Origin: Engelhardtia mirabilis
GTDB lineage: Bacteria > Planctomycetota > UBA1135 > GCA-002686595
Assembly (NCBI GenBank): GCA_007751255.1
Contig: CP036296.1
Coordinates: 4,960,001 to 5,024,000, forward strand
Direction: 5' to 3'
Length of the DNA stretch: 64,000 bases
The position numbers and the translations under genes were made by a program. The notes beneath the pieces are model-generated. The model worked only from the letters and a program-made list of their open reading frames with translations, did not search any database and was not told the origin of the DNA. This document shows positions 51,411 to 60,070 of the stretch, piece after piece (position 1 is the first letter of the stretch; each line of letters starts with the position of its first letter).

Positions 51411-52298
51411 CTAGGGGTGCCTGGCCACTCGAAGGCCGTAGGGGCGGATGACCGGGTCGCTGTAGCGGCGCTGGCGCGCGGAGGCGCGAGCCTCGGACAT
51501 CGGTCGGCTGTACGCTCCGCCGCGCAGGACGTGCCCATTGCTGGGATTGGACGAGCCCGCCGGGTCGACGCCGAGGTCGGGAGCGGCCGCGATCCGCTCG
51601 TATTCGGCGGGGTCGTAGTGGTCAGAGCACCACTCCTTGACGTTGCCGAGCATGTCGTGGAAGCCGAGCGCGTTCGCCTTCCTCGTCCCGACGACGCGCG
51701 CTCTGTCGCCCGCGTTGTCGCGGTACCAGGCCACGCTCGACAGGCTCTTGCCGTAGACCGGCCCGTCCGTGCCAGCCCGACACGCGTACTCCCATTCGGC
51801 CTCGGTCGGGAGTCGGAGTGGGCTCGACTCGGTGTCGTCGGCCTGGTTCGCCCTTCGCAGGTAGGCCACAACGTCGTCGAAGCCGAGCCCTTCCTTGGGT
51901 AGCCCCGGGCGATTGGAGAGCTCAGCACCGTCGACCAGATGGTCCCACTCGTGCTTCTGTACCTCATATCGACCCAAGTAGAAGGGCGCGGTGATGGTGA
52001 CGGTGTGCCGCGGTTTCTCCTCCATGCCGGCGAGGTCGTCGCCCCTGCTCGCGCCGCGTTCGTAGGTGCCGGGCGGCACGAGGAGCAGCTCCACTCCGGT
52101 CGTCCGATCGCGCACTCGCCAGGCGAGCCCCGTTTCGGTGATTCGCCGGCGGAGGTCAGCATCCTTCACGACCGCTCTCGATGGCTTCGCGTCGAGGAGC
52201 TCGGCCCAGATCGGGACGGTCGGTCCCTCGGGCATCGCGAGCGAGGTGGCGGAAGGGAGGCAGTGGGCCAAGAGCACCAGGGCCGTTTCGAGCAGCAT
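51411..52298 (-). CDS. Secreted FGE-sulfatase-fold (SUMF1-like) protein, probably not a catalytic FGE
   Basis: 295 residues with an N-terminal signal (MLLETALVLLAHCLPSATSL). The domain runs P-P-G-T-Y-E-R-G, P-F-Y-L-G-R-Y-E-V, R-L-P-T-E-A-E-W-E-Y-A-C-R-A-G-T, D-M-L-G-N-V-K-E-W-C and R-G-G-A-Y-S-R, all core FGE-sulfatase motifs. The Cys pair that forms the active site of true formylglycine-generating enzymes (near the C-terminus) is absent; the C-terminal helix reads A-R-A-S-A-R-Q-R-R. It is thus more likely a structural or binding member of the family. It leads the sigma/kinase operon and may be a phospho-relay output or ligand sensor; that is inference. Confidence 0.9.
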   Translation of the reverse strand: MLLETALVLLAHCLPSATSLAMPEGPTVPIWAELLDAKPSRAVVKDADLRRRITETGLAWRVRDRTTGVELLLVPPGTYERGASRGDDLAGMEEKPRHTVTITAPFYLGRYEVQKHEWDHLVDGAELSNRPGLPKEGLGFDDVVAYLRRANQADDTESSPLRLPTEAEWEYACRAGTDGPVYGKSLSSVAWYRDNAGDRARVVGTRKANALGFHDMLGNVKEWCSDHYDPAEYERIAAAPDLGVDPAGSSNPSNGHVLRGGAYSRPMSEARASARQRRYSDPVIRPYGLRVARHP

Positions 52299-52429
52299 GG
52301 AGAGTCCTCCTGAGGATCATCGGAATCGCAACAGCCAGCGGGTCCGGCCATTCGGTCCATCGACGGCTGTCTCCTTTGGGTGTCACGCGGAATTCTTGGG
52401 AATCCGGCATGAAGCCCTGGCGAGCCACC

Positions 52430-52665
52430 GGTCAGCCTGACCCCTCTGACCGCGGCTTCATGTGGTCGGCTGGGGCCCAGGGAGAACACCTGGCGCTGCA
52501 CCAACTTCGGGGGCGCCATCCTCACCCTCTGGCTCGGCACCCTACGAGGGGCCCCCGCCCGAAGCCTTCCTGTGGCCGGACAAGCGCGGCCTGATCGCCG
52601 ACGCCTTGGCCGTCATGACCTTCCAGGCCGAGGCCGCCGCCGACGGCAGCGTCGGGTACTACTGA
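52430..52665 (+). pseudogene. Decayed, internally deleted copy of the membrane-protein gene at 44913-45830
   Basis: The segment matches two parts of 44913-45830. Bases about 52436-52550 resemble 45260-45375 (G-G-C-T-G-G-G-G-C-C-C, G-A-G-A-A-C-A-C, C-T-G-G-C-T-C-G-G-C). Bases 52555-52665 resemble 45673-45830 and preserve the ending G-T-A-C-T-A-C-T-G-A. Missing are about 300 bp in the middle and an exact 42-bp block between two G-C-C-C-T-G-like repeats near 45723 and 45767. A short frame from 52462 remains open but lacks almost all membrane helices. It is therefore a truncated remnant, lying in direct orientation beyond the kinase operon. Confidence 0.85.
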
Positions 52666-52754
52666 GCCCCACCGCCCACCGAACCGATCGGAGCAACCGA
52701 GGCGGTTGAAACGACCACCGTCCCGTCCGCATCCCAACACCGACGCGAACGCAA

Positions 52755-52795
52755 GACGCCCCGCGCCCGGACCGATCGTCCGAGCGCGGGGCGTC
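52755..52795 (-). terminator. Long hairpin downstream of nrdB
   Basis: GACGCCCCGCGC (52755-52766) and GCGCGGGGCGTC (52784-52795) are perfect complements, with an inner GGAC/GTCC pair closing the loop. It lies about 110 bp past the nrdB stop. Leftward, the stem is followed by TTGCGTT, a weak U-bearing tail. Together with the hairpin at 52885-52913 it probably ends the nrdAB message. Confidence 0.6.
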
Positions 52796-52884
52796 CTGCT
52801 TCTGGCCGTTCCCGGGCGGCAGCCGTCGGTCCGCACCAAGGACAGCCAACACTCCAACGGCGCCAGCCGTTGGGCCAAAGGCAG

Positions 52885-52913
52885 GTTCTAGCTGCCCTTC
52901 GGGCAGCTAGAAC
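52885..52913 (-). terminator. Perfect hairpin spanning the nrdB stop codon
   Basis: GTTCTAGCTGCCC (52885-52897) and GGGCAGCTAGAAC (52901-52913) are perfect complements around a TTC loop. The nrdB stop TAG (bases 52907-52909 on the complementary strand) lies inside one arm. No U-tract follows, so it may protect the 3' end or slow ribosomes at the stop rather than terminate transcription. Confidence 0.55.
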
Positions 52914-53905
52914 TCCTCGTCGAACCCGACATCCCCGCTGACCGCCACCTGGTAGGCGGAGACCCGGCGCTCGAAGAAGTTCGACAGCTCCTGCACGTCC
53001 TGCAGGTCCATGAACGCGAAGGGGTTCTTGGCCTCGAAGCGCTTGGCCATGCCCAGGTTGCCCAGGCGCTGGTCGGCGATGAACTCGAGGTACTGGCGCA
53101 TGTCGCGCATCGACAGGCCCGACACGCCCTGGTTGAGCAGGTCCTCGGCGAAGGCGGTCTCGCACTCGACCGCTTCCTCGAGCATCTGGACCACGCTGTT
53201 GCGGAGCTCGTCGTCGAAGAGCTCGGGCTCTTCCTTGCGGACCGTCTCGACCACTTCCAGGGCGTAGGCCATGTGGCAGGACTCGTCGCGGAAGACCCAG
53301 TTGGTCCCGGCGGCGAGCCCGTTGAGCAGGCCCCTGGAGCGCATGAAGTAGACGTAGGCGAAGGCTGCGAAGAAGAACAGGCCCTCGATGCAGGTCGCGA
53401 AGCAGATCAGGTTCAGCAGGAACTTCCTGCGGTCCTCCGGGGTGCGACAGGCCTCCATGGACTGGACCGTGTCCATCCACTTGAAGCAGAACTCGGCCTT
53501 CTTCTTGATCGACGGGATGTTGGTCACCGCCTGGAAGGCCTCTTCGCGCTCCTTGAGGTCCGGGATGTAGGTGTCCAGCAGGGTCAGGTAGAACTGGACG
53601 TGCAGGGCCTCCTCGTAGAGCTGCCGCGACAGGTACATCCGCGCTTCGGGGGCGTTGATGTGCTTGTAGAGGTTGAGCACGAGGTTGTTGGCCACGATCG
53701 AATCACCGGTCGCGAAGAACGCGACCAGGCGGTTGATCATGTGCCGCTCGGCCGGCATCAGCCGGTGCTGCAGGTCGACCAAGTCGGTCGAGAAGTCGAC
53801 CTCCTCCACCGTCCAGGTGTTCTTGATGGCGTTGCGGTACATCTCGTAGAAGACCGGGTAGCGCATCGGACGGAGGGTCAGGTCCATTCCGGGGTCGAGC
53901 AGCAT
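52907..53905 (-). CDS. nrdB: Ribonucleoside-diphosphate reductase, beta subunit (class Ia-like)
   Basis: 332 residues. The di-iron ligands are recognisable: G-D-S-I-V (first Asp), E-E-A-L-H-V-Q-F-Y (Glu, His and, four residues after the His, Tyr at the stable-radical position), then I-E-G-L-F-F-F and D-E-S-C-H-M-A (second-half ligands). Because the radical Tyr is present, this is class Ia-type rather than Chlamydia-type Ic, which has Phe there. The C-terminus ends G-D-V-G-F-D-E-E-F, the tail that binds NrdA. It supplies deoxynucleotides for DNA synthesis with NrdA. nrdA lies upstream on the same strand with a 274-bp gap containing a hairpin. Confidence 0.95.
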   Translation of the reverse strand: MLLDPGMDLTLRPMRYPVFYEMYRNAIKNTWTVEEVDFSTDLVDLQHRLMPAERHMINRLVAFFATGDSIVANNLVLNLYKHINAPEARMYLSRQLYEEALHVQFYLTLLDTYIPDLKEREEAFQAVTNIPSIKKKAEFCFKWMDTVQSMEACRTPEDRRKFLLNLICFATCIEGLFFFAAFAYVYFMRSRGLLNGLAAGTNWVFRDESCHMAYALEVVETVRKEEPELFDDELRNSVVQMLEEAVECETAFAEDLLNQGVSGLSMRDMRQYLEFIADQRLGNLGMAKRFEAKNPFAFMDLQDVQELSNFFERRVSAYQVAVSGDVGFDEEF

Positions 53906-54062
53906 CGTCTCTTGTTCCTTGGATCCGCTGAGTAGCAGGTCGGGCTCGGTGGCGGTTCGGGCCAGTTGTCGTGGGTACTGGCGGCAGTTGGGTACTGGCG
54001 GTAGCGCAGCCCGGTTGTAGTCCGGGCCAGCGGTGATTCAAGTCGAGCTGTGGGTCGGCGTT

Positions 54063-54104
54063 GGTGCCGCCTGGCGGCGCGCTCGCCGATCGGCGCCAGG
54101 CACC
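54063..54104. repeat. GGTGCC...GGCACC imperfect inverted repeat in the nrdA-nrdB gap
   Basis: GGTGCC-GC-CTGGCG (54063-54076) faces CGCCAG-GCACC (54094-54104), with two bulged bases. The motif GGTGCC(...)CTGGC is the same as in the arms of element B at 2652-2774. It could act as an intra-operon hairpin that sets the nrdA to nrdB ratio. The rest of the 274-bp gap shows no gene. Confidence 0.6.
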
Positions 54105-54179
54105 GATCGGCTCGTCAGCGCACGATCACCGCGCGAGTGATTCGCACACCGCTCGTCCTGCCCTGTCGCCTCGCAGCGA

Positions 54180-56681
54180 CTACTGGCAGGCTTCGCAGCT
54201 CTCGGGGTTCTCGAGTGAGCAGACCACCGCGTCGTTGTCGCTGTAGTCCTTCACGTCGCTGTCGGCTTCTCCCGGCTGGGCACTGACCGAGCTGTCGGTC
54301 TGGCGAATGCGCGTGGCCGGGCGCGAGCGCAGGTAGTAGGTCGTCTTCAGACCCTGCTTCCAGGCGTAGAGATACATGGAGCTCAGCTTTCCGATGGTCG
54401 GCGTCTCCATGAAGAGGTTGAGCGACTGGCTCTGATCGATGAAGGCCCCGCGCTCGGCGGCCATGTCGATCAAGGAGCGCTGCGGCACCTCCCAGGCCGT
54501 GCGGAAGACCGCACGCAGCTCCGCCGGCAGTTCCTCGAGGCTCTGGATCGAGCCCTCGGCGTTCTTGATGCGCTGACGCATCTCCGGCGTCCACTTGCCC
54601 AGCTTCTTCAGCTCGAGCACGAGGTAGTTGTTGATCTGCAGGAAGTCGCCCGAGAGCGTCTCGCGCTTGAACAGGTTCGAGATCTGGGGCTCGATGCACT
54701 CGTAGCAGCCGGCGATCGAGGCGATCGTGGCCGTGGGAGCGATGGCCAACATCAGCGAGTTCCGCAGGCCGTGGGTCTTGATCCGCTCACGCAGGGCATC
54801 CCAGCGCGCGGGGTCCTCGACCTCGACGCCGTCCCACAGCTCCCACTGGAACTTGCCCACCGCGGCGCGGGTCTCGTCGAAGGCGGGGTGCGCCCCGAGC
54901 TCCTCGGCCAGCTCGCAGGACATGTCCAGCGCGGCGAAGTAGATCTCCTCCTGGACACGGCGCGAGAGGGCCCGCGCGCGCTCCGAGTCGAAGGGCAGCC
55001 CGAGCTTGAAGAAGACGTCCTGCAGCCCCATCAGCCCCAGGCCCACCGGGCGCCAGCGCTGGTTCGAAGACTTGGCCTCGGCCGTCGGGTAGTAGTTGAT
55101 GTCGATCACGCGGTCGAGGTACCGCATGGCGATGCGCGCCACCTGGCGCAGTCGCACGTAGTCGATCTCGCCACCGACCACGAAGCGCCCGATGTTGATC
55201 GAGCCCAGGTTGCAGACCGCCGTCTCGCCCTGGCTGGTGACCTCGATGATCTCCGTGCAGAGGTTCGACAGGTGCACCACGCTGGGCTTGCCGTCGGTGC
55301 GCTCGGCGCCGGTCTGGTTGCACTTGCGGTTCGAGGCGTCCTTGAAGGTCATCCAGCCGTTACCGGTCTGGGCCAAGGTCCGCATCATGCGGCCGTAGAG
55401 TTCGCGCGCGGGCACCTTGCGGCTCGCGAGCCCCTCGGCCTCGGCCTGCTCGTAGGCGCGCTCGAACTCCTCGCCGTAGATGTCCGTGAAGTGAGGCACG
55501 ACCTTGGGGTCGAACAGCGACCAGTCCTCGCCCGCCTCGACCCGCTTCATGAACAGGTCGGGCACCCAGTTGGCCAGGTTCAGGTTGTGGGTCCGACGCG
55601 CGTCGTCACCGGTGTTGTCGCGCAGCTCGAGGAAGTCCTCGATGTCCGCGTGCCACGACTCGAGGTAGACGCAGGCCGCGCCCTTGCGCCGACCGCCCTG
55701 GTTGACGGCCGCGACCGAGGAGTCGAGCGTCTTGAGCCACGGCACGATCCCGTTGGAGTGGCCGTTGGTGCCGCGGATCAACGAGCCCTTCGAGCGGATG
55801 CGGTGGTAGGCCAGGCCGATGCCACCGGCGAACTTCGAGAGCTGGGCGACGTCGTTGTAGCGACGGTAGATCGCCGTCAGGTCGTCCTCGGGCGAGTCGA
55901 GCAGGTAGCACGAGCTGAGCTGCGTGCGCTGGCTGCCGGAGTTGAACAGGGTCGGCGAGCTGGGCAGGTAGACCAGCGAGCTGATCAGGTGGTAGAACTC
56001 GATCGCCTCGGCCGGATCCTGGGCCAGGCCGCAGGCCACCCGCATGAAGAAGTACTGCGGCGTCTCGAGCACGTCGCGACTGTGCGGGTCCTTGAGCAGG
56101 TAGCGGTCGTAGACCGTACGCAGCCCGAAGTACTCGAACAGGGCCACGCGCGAGGGGTCGATCGCGTCGTTGAGCTTGCGCTGGTTCTCCTGCACGAACT
56201 CGGCCACTCGCTCGGAGATCAGACCGGCCTCCACGCCGGCCTTGATCGACTGCGAGAAGCTCATGATGTCCTGGTTGGCGACCTCCTTGTCGATGTAGGT
56301 CCCGAGCAGGCGCGCCGCGAGCTTGGAGTACTGCGGTTCCTCGGCGATCAACGAGGCCGCGGTCTGGATCGACAGACGGTCGAGCTCGGAGGTCGTCGCG
56401 CCGTCGTACAGACCGCTGATCGTGCGGGTCGCGACCCGCAGGGGATCGACTGCGTCGAGGCCGGCTCCGCAGCGCTGGACAGCGCGCACGATCTTGTTGA
56501 CGTCGACGGGTTCGGAGCCCCCGTTGCGTTTGCGCACCCGCATGCCCACGGCCTCCGGGGTAGTGACTCCCGCGGAGCCCTCACCGCTACCCATCGAGCC
56601 CGTGCCGGGATCGGGGGTCGGGAGGGCGTACTGAATGGCTTGCTCGGGGTCGGCGAGGCTAGGTTCGTAGGCGCGATCCAT
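54180..56681 (-). CDS. nrdA: Ribonucleoside-diphosphate reductase, alpha subunit (class Ia-like)
   Basis: 833 residues. An ATP-cone allosteric domain (about 45-140, R-V-R-K-R-N-G and V-D-V-N-K-I-V-R-A) opens the protein. The catalytic domain has T-Q-L-S-S-C-Y-L-L-D (first active Cys), S-N-L-C-T-E-I (Asn, thiyl-radical Cys, Glu), then A-V-C-N-L-G-S-I-N (second redox Cys). The C-terminus E-S-C-E-A-C-Q carries the C-x-x-C pair that is re-reduced by thioredoxin. It reduces ribonucleotides to deoxynucleotides using the radical from NrdB. The 1.2-kb upstream region contains tandem repeats; I see no clear NrdR box. Confidence 0.96.
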   Translation of the reverse strand: MDRAYEPSLADPEQAIQYALPTPDPGTGSMGSGEGSAGVTTPEAVGMRVRKRNGGSEPVDVNKIVRAVQRCGAGLDAVDPLRVATRTISGLYDGATTSELDRLSIQTAASLIAEEPQYSKLAARLLGTYIDKEVANQDIMSFSQSIKAGVEAGLISERVAEFVQENQRKLNDAIDPSRVALFEYFGLRTVYDRYLLKDPHSRDVLETPQYFFMRVACGLAQDPAEAIEFYHLISSLVYLPSSPTLFNSGSQRTQLSSCYLLDSPEDDLTAIYRRYNDVAQLSKFAGGIGLAYHRIRSKGSLIRGTNGHSNGIVPWLKTLDSSVAAVNQGGRRKGAACVYLESWHADIEDFLELRDNTGDDARRTHNLNLANWVPDLFMKRVEAGEDWSLFDPKVVPHFTDIYGEEFERAYEQAEAEGLASRKVPARELYGRMMRTLAQTGNGWMTFKDASNRKCNQTGAERTDGKPSVVHLSNLCTEIIEVTSQGETAVCNLGSINIGRFVVGGEIDYVRLRQVARIAMRYLDRVIDINYYPTAEAKSSNQRWRPVGLGLMGLQDVFFKLGLPFDSERARALSRRVQEEIYFAALDMSCELAEELGAHPAFDETRAAVGKFQWELWDGVEVEDPARWDALRERIKTHGLRNSLMLAIAPTATIASIAGCYECIEPQISNLFKRETLSGDFLQINNYLVLELKKLGKWTPEMRQRIKNAEGSIQSLEELPAELRAVFRTAWEVPQRSLIDMAAERGAFIDQSQSLNLFMETPTIGKLSSMYLYAWKQGLKTTYYLRSRPATRIRQTDSSVSAQPGEADSDVKDYSDNDAVVCSLENPESCEACQ

Positions 56682-57098
56682 GGCAGTCGGAAGCGTCGGT
56701 CCAGACGGGCGGGGGGTGGGGCTCAGCCGAGGACGGCTGCGCGGAGGACAACTTCGTCCGCCGACCGCGGTGGGCGGTCGAGCGGATGGCGCTCGAAGCG
56801 AGTTCGAGCGTGGCCCGCGATCGCGTCCGGCCGGGCCGGCGCGCGTCGCAGTCGAGTTCAGGTCGCGGCGCCGGCGAGCGGCGAAGCGTTGGATGGGTGG
56901 CGAGTCCCGGCGGGTATCCGCTAGGGCTCGTTCCGGAGCGCGGCGACCGCGCCCGGTGACGAATCAAAGTTGTTGACGATTCCCGGCCGAGCCCTCTGGC
57001 CCCGCCCGGTCGGGCCATCCAGCCCAGCCGGAATGACCCGGCCGATGCGGAGGGCCAATGGGTCGGAGGACAGCCGGACTGGAAGACCTCCACGCCCG

Positions 57099-57187
57099 CT
57101 CGCCGCCAGTGCGCCAGCGCGGCTCGCCGCCAGTGCGCCAGCGCGGCTCGCCGCCAGTGCGCCAGCGCGGCTCGCCGCCAGTGCGAC
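57099..57187. repeat. Tandem array, 3.7 units of 24 bp
   Basis: Three identical units of CTCGCCGCCAGTGCGCCAGC plus GCGG, then a partial fourth (57171-57187). Because 24 is a multiple of 3, each reading frame translates as an eight-residue repeat (for example R-Q-R-G-S-P-P-V on the + strand), but no start or family supports a protein. It lies about 420 bp upstream of the nrdA start. Confidence 0.92.
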
Positions 57188-57386
57188 TGGCCGCCAGTGG
57201 GAAGGTCTCGTCGGATCGAGCAGTTCGAGAGCGAGCCGCGCGGGCCCCGGCAGTGGGGCGGCGTGGACAGTTGTTCTGGGCCGGGCGCCGAGAATCTCGG
57301 GCGCCGGTGGAGCGGGTCAGCGACCCGAAGCGGAGCAGAGGGCACCGGAGACGAGCAGAGCGGAGCAGAGGGCACCGCGGCCATTC

Positions 57387-57446
57387 GCCCGCCCGTCGAC
57401 CGCCCGCCCGTCGACCGCCCGCCCGTCGACCGCCCGTCCGTCGACC
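57387..57446. repeat. Tandem array, four 15-bp units with GTCGAC
   Basis: Units of GCCCGCCCGTCGACC; units 1-3 identical, unit 4 with one change (GTCC for GCCC). Each unit contains the palindrome GTCGAC, so the array also offers four equally spaced symmetric sites, one and a half helical turns apart. It could bind a dimeric protein; that is inference. Confidence 0.9.
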
Positions 57447-57907
57447 GATCGGACCGACTTGACCGCGCTGCCCCGAGGAGCCACGCCCGGCGTCGGCCAC
57501 CGAATCCCTTCGAACCGTCTCCCGGCGCCCTGGCCGGAGGGGAGGTTCAGAGGGGCGGTTCAAGGGTTCAGCGAGTCCTGCGCGGGGCGATTCGGAGGCT
57601 GGCGGCGGTGTCCGGCCGGGATCGTCGGATGGGTCGGCCGCACGCCCGTCGGATCCCCTCGATCGAGCCGAGGGGGTGCCGGTGAGCGAACGACCAGGAC
57701 CCCCAAGATATGGGGGTGCCGAGCAGGGTCAACGCAAAAGGATGGGGTTTCCCGACCGTGAGGACGTCCATCCAGGTGCCGCGCAACAGCCCTCCAGAAG
57801 GGGGTCAGGAAGCTGCGCTCCAACGGGGTCGAGACACCCCTCGGGGGCCCGACCGACGCCGAGAGTCCTCGCCGCGCTCGCGCTCGGCCGGATTCGCCCG
57901 CGCGAGG

Positions 57908-59158
57908 TCAGATTCGCGGGGACCGGGGCAACCGAGAGCCGCCCGCCTGGGAGCGCCGGACCAGCTGTCGGGCCACCGGCGGAGCGGCGCCCATGGCCGC
58001 GTCCACGGCCTGTCGCAGGCGCGGCCTCGTCGCCAGGCCGAAGTCGGTCGTCAGCCCCGACGGGCCCTCGCGGAAGACCTCGAGCAGGCCGCCGAGATCC
58101 TCGATGTTCCCGACGTCGTAGCGCTGCCCCCAACTCCGCAGGGCCGCCGACACTGCAAGCCGATCGCCCCCACCCCGCGCCAGCAGGAATCGCCCAACCC
58201 CCTGGGAGGTCAGACTCTCGACCAGCGCCCGGGCGGCGAGGGGGTCGATCGCCAGCACAGGCCCGAGAAAGTCGAGGGGGCACTCGAGCAAGGCGCCGGG
58301 GCAGGCGTCCGCGAGCTCCTGGAAGCCGATCGAGGCGCCGCTGAGGGGTTCTGCAGCCAGGCGCAGGTCCTGATTCGAGAAGCCCGACTGGACCAGGATC
58401 CGCAGCACCCGGGCGCGCAGCCGGGGGTCCGAATCGAGCCGCAGCCGCGCGCCCTTGTTGCACTGGGCCAGGACGCCGAGGACCTCGTCCAACGAGGGTT
58501 GGAAGCCGTCCTCACCGGCCAGCACCACGTCTCCCTGACCGCCGCGACGAATGGGGATCTCGGCCCATCGCACGGTCGAGCCGAGGAAGGCGTCGAGATC
58601 CTCACGGGTCCCCACGCCGCGCCAGGTGACCTCGGGGGGCGCGGGGCGTGGCTCTGAGCCCTCCGCAGCTTCGGCGCCGGCGGGGTGCACCACCCCTGCC
58701 CGCACCGTGGCGGTGGGGTTCGCCACGGCCAGGTCGGGGGCCGCCACCACGGCGACCTCCGCGCTTCGATCGCCAGCGAGCGTCTCGGAGCGATCGACGG
58801 CATCGCTGCGAGCGTCCACCACCACCGCCGGGCGCCAGCCGGCGCCGCGCCAGTGGTTCAGGTCCAGATCGCCAAATCCGAACAGGTCGCCGGGGATGCG
58901 GACCTGGTGCGGGGCCGAAAGGGCCCGCAGCCGTCCTAGGGCCTCGTCGCGGCCCCCTTCGCATCGATCGACACTGATCGCCGCGCCACTTCCTGGCTGG
59001 TTCTGGAACCAGCGCCAGGTCTCGATCAGCTCCGCCCCACCCTGTGCCGGGTCGGCGGGGAGTTGATCGAGTCGCAGGACGACGAGGAGGCGATCGGCTC
59101 GCGCGCTGCGGCGCAGTCGATCGTGGATGGCGGTGGTGACGTCTGCCCAGGTCTGCAT
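57908..59158 (-). CDS. Hypothetical protein, possible TIM-barrel (GDPD/FAM151-like)
   Basis: 416 residues from the ATG at 59158; the frame is open upstream but without plausible sequence. No signal peptide. The N-terminal half is helical and charged with [10 protein letters not shown]. The C-terminal half, from about residue 190, has [15 protein letters not shown], then W-A-E-I-P-I-R and S-L-D-E-V-L-G-V-L, and [10 protein letters not shown]. This order (strand, 'E-I-x-I', active-site-like L-D) recalls glycerophosphodiester-phosphodiesterase or menorin/FAM151 TIM barrels, but catalytic His residues are not seen. I treat function as unknown. It is divergent from pdxH (193-bp gap). Confidence 0.6.
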   Translation of the reverse strand: MQTWADVTTAIHDRLRRSARADRLLVVLRLDQLPADPAQGGAELIETWRWFQNQPGSGAAISVDRCEGGRDEALGRLRALSAPHQVRIPGDLFGFGDLDLNHWRGAGWRPAVVVDARSDAVDRSETLAGDRSAEVAVVAAPDLAVANPTATVRAGVVHPAGAEAAEGSEPRPAPPEVTWRGVGTREDLDAFLGSTVRWAEIPIRRGGQGDVVLAGEDGFQPSLDEVLGVLAQCNKGARLRLDSDPRLRARVLRILVQSGFSNQDLRLAAEPLSGASIGFQELADACPGALLECPLDFLGPVLAIDPLAARALVESLTSQGVGRFLLARGGGDRLAVSAALRSWGQRYDVGNIEDLGGLLEVFREGPSGLTTDFGLATRPRLRQAVDAAMGAAPPVARQLVRRSQAGGSRLPRSPRI

Positions 59159-59351
59159 GGATGCCGGTCGCGCGGGTCGGGAAGACCTCGCGGCACATTC
59201 TTCTACGACGCCCGATACCATCGGCAACGGCCTGACGACGGCTTTGTCACTTCTTCGTGTGCGCTGTCTCCGAATCGATCCGCCAGGACCAGGCGGCCGC
59301 GGGGACGGCGACGGCCTGGTCGCAGGGGCCGCGAGGACCGATAGTGCCGGC

Positions 59352-59990
59352 ATGTCGATCGAAGACCTGCGCCGCGAATACGCCCGACACGAGCTGAACG
59401 AGGGGGCCGCGGACCCCGATCCCCTCGAGCTGTTCGCCCGCTGGTTCCGGGAGGCGCTCGCGTCCGAGGTCTCCGAACCCAACGCGATGACCCTCGCCAC
59501 CGTCGACGCGGACGGGGCGCCGAGGGCCCGCATCGTGCTCTTGAAGGGTGCCGAGGCCGACGGATTCCGCTTCTTCACCAACTACGAGAGCGCCAAGGGT
59601 CGCGAGCTCGCCGCCGACGACCGCGCCTGCCTGGTGTTCCTGTGGCACGAGCTGGAGCGGCAGGTGCGCGTCGAGGGCAGGGCCGAGCGGCTCCCCGCCG
59701 AGGAGTCCGACCGGTACTTCGCGGCCCGACCCCGCGACAGCCAACTCGGCGCTTGGGCCTCCCCCCAGAGCACCGAACTGGTGGGCCGCGCGGCCCTGGA
59801 AGCGCACCTGGCCGCGACCATGGACCGTTTCGGACTCGAGGGTCCGGTTCCTCGTCCGCCCCACTGGGGCGGCTACCTGCTGCGCCCGACCGCGATCGAG
59901 TTCTGGCAGGGGCGGCCCGCGCGGCTCCACGATCGGCTGCGCTACCGGCGCTCCGCCGGCGGTTGGGAACGTCAGCGCCTGGCGCCCTGA
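59352..59990 (+). CDS. pdxH: Pyridoxamine 5'-phosphate oxidase
   Basis: 212 residues, the usual size. It oxidises pyridoxamine- or pyridoxine-5'-phosphate to pyridoxal phosphate with FMN and O2. The opening [10 protein letters not shown] is typical. FMN and substrate contacts are in [38 protein letters not shown] and the C-terminal [13 protein letters not shown]. This gives PLP for the aminotransferase in this window and others. The longer frame that begins at 59127 adds unrelated residues. Confidence 0.97.
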   Translation: MSIEDLRREYARHELNEGAADPDPLELFARWFREALASEVSEPNAMTLATVDADGAPRARIVLLKGAEADGFRFFTNYESAKGRELAADDRACLVFLWHELERQVRVEGRAERLPAEESDRYFAARPRDSQLGAWASPQSTELVGRAALEAHLAATMDRFGLEGPVPRPPHWGGYLLRPTAIEFWQGRPARLHDRLRYRRSAGGWERQRLAP

Positions 59991-60046
59991 GCGAGCAAGG
60001 TCGACGCTCGGGGCACCCTGACGCAGGTCGGACAGGCCCTGCGACA

Positions 60047-60070
60047 AGGGGGAGCTACCCCACTCCCCCT
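60047..60070 (+). terminator. Hairpin downstream of pdxH
   Basis: AGGGGGAG (60047-60054) pairs perfectly with CTCCCCCT (60063-60070), followed by CTTT. It begins 57 bp after the pdxH stop. The remaining part of this 302-bp gap, up to 60292, has an ATACTTGTAT palindrome (60081-60090) that may be part of the promoter of the next gene; no other element is seen. Confidence 0.5.

Larger units (their letters stand above)
56682..57907. other. 1.2-kb repeat-rich non-coding region upstream of nrdA
   Basis: Frames through this region are open in several directions but Arg/Pro/Ser-rich and repeat-driven, so I accept no gene. It holds two tandem arrays (57099-57187 and 57387-57446), a duplicated GGAGCAGAGGGCACC segment near 57333 and 57362, and a small A-C-C-C-C-C/G-G-G-G-G-T hairpin (57699-57717). 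An AT-richer island, AATCAAAGTTGTTGACGATT at about 56961-56980, is the only promoter-like stretch. The promoter of nrdA should lie between about 56700 and 57000. Confidence 0.6.

Noticed and set aside
56682-57000. NrdR box or cobalamin riboswitch upstream of nrdA
   Set aside because: No ACA-x-A-TATAT-type box and no recognisable B12-box or paired core is visible in the sequence.
56970-57761. Open frame with R-L-A-A-S-A-P-A repeats upstream of nrdA
   Set aside because: It is produced by the 24-bp tandem array; several frames in both directions are open at once, so coding is not supported.
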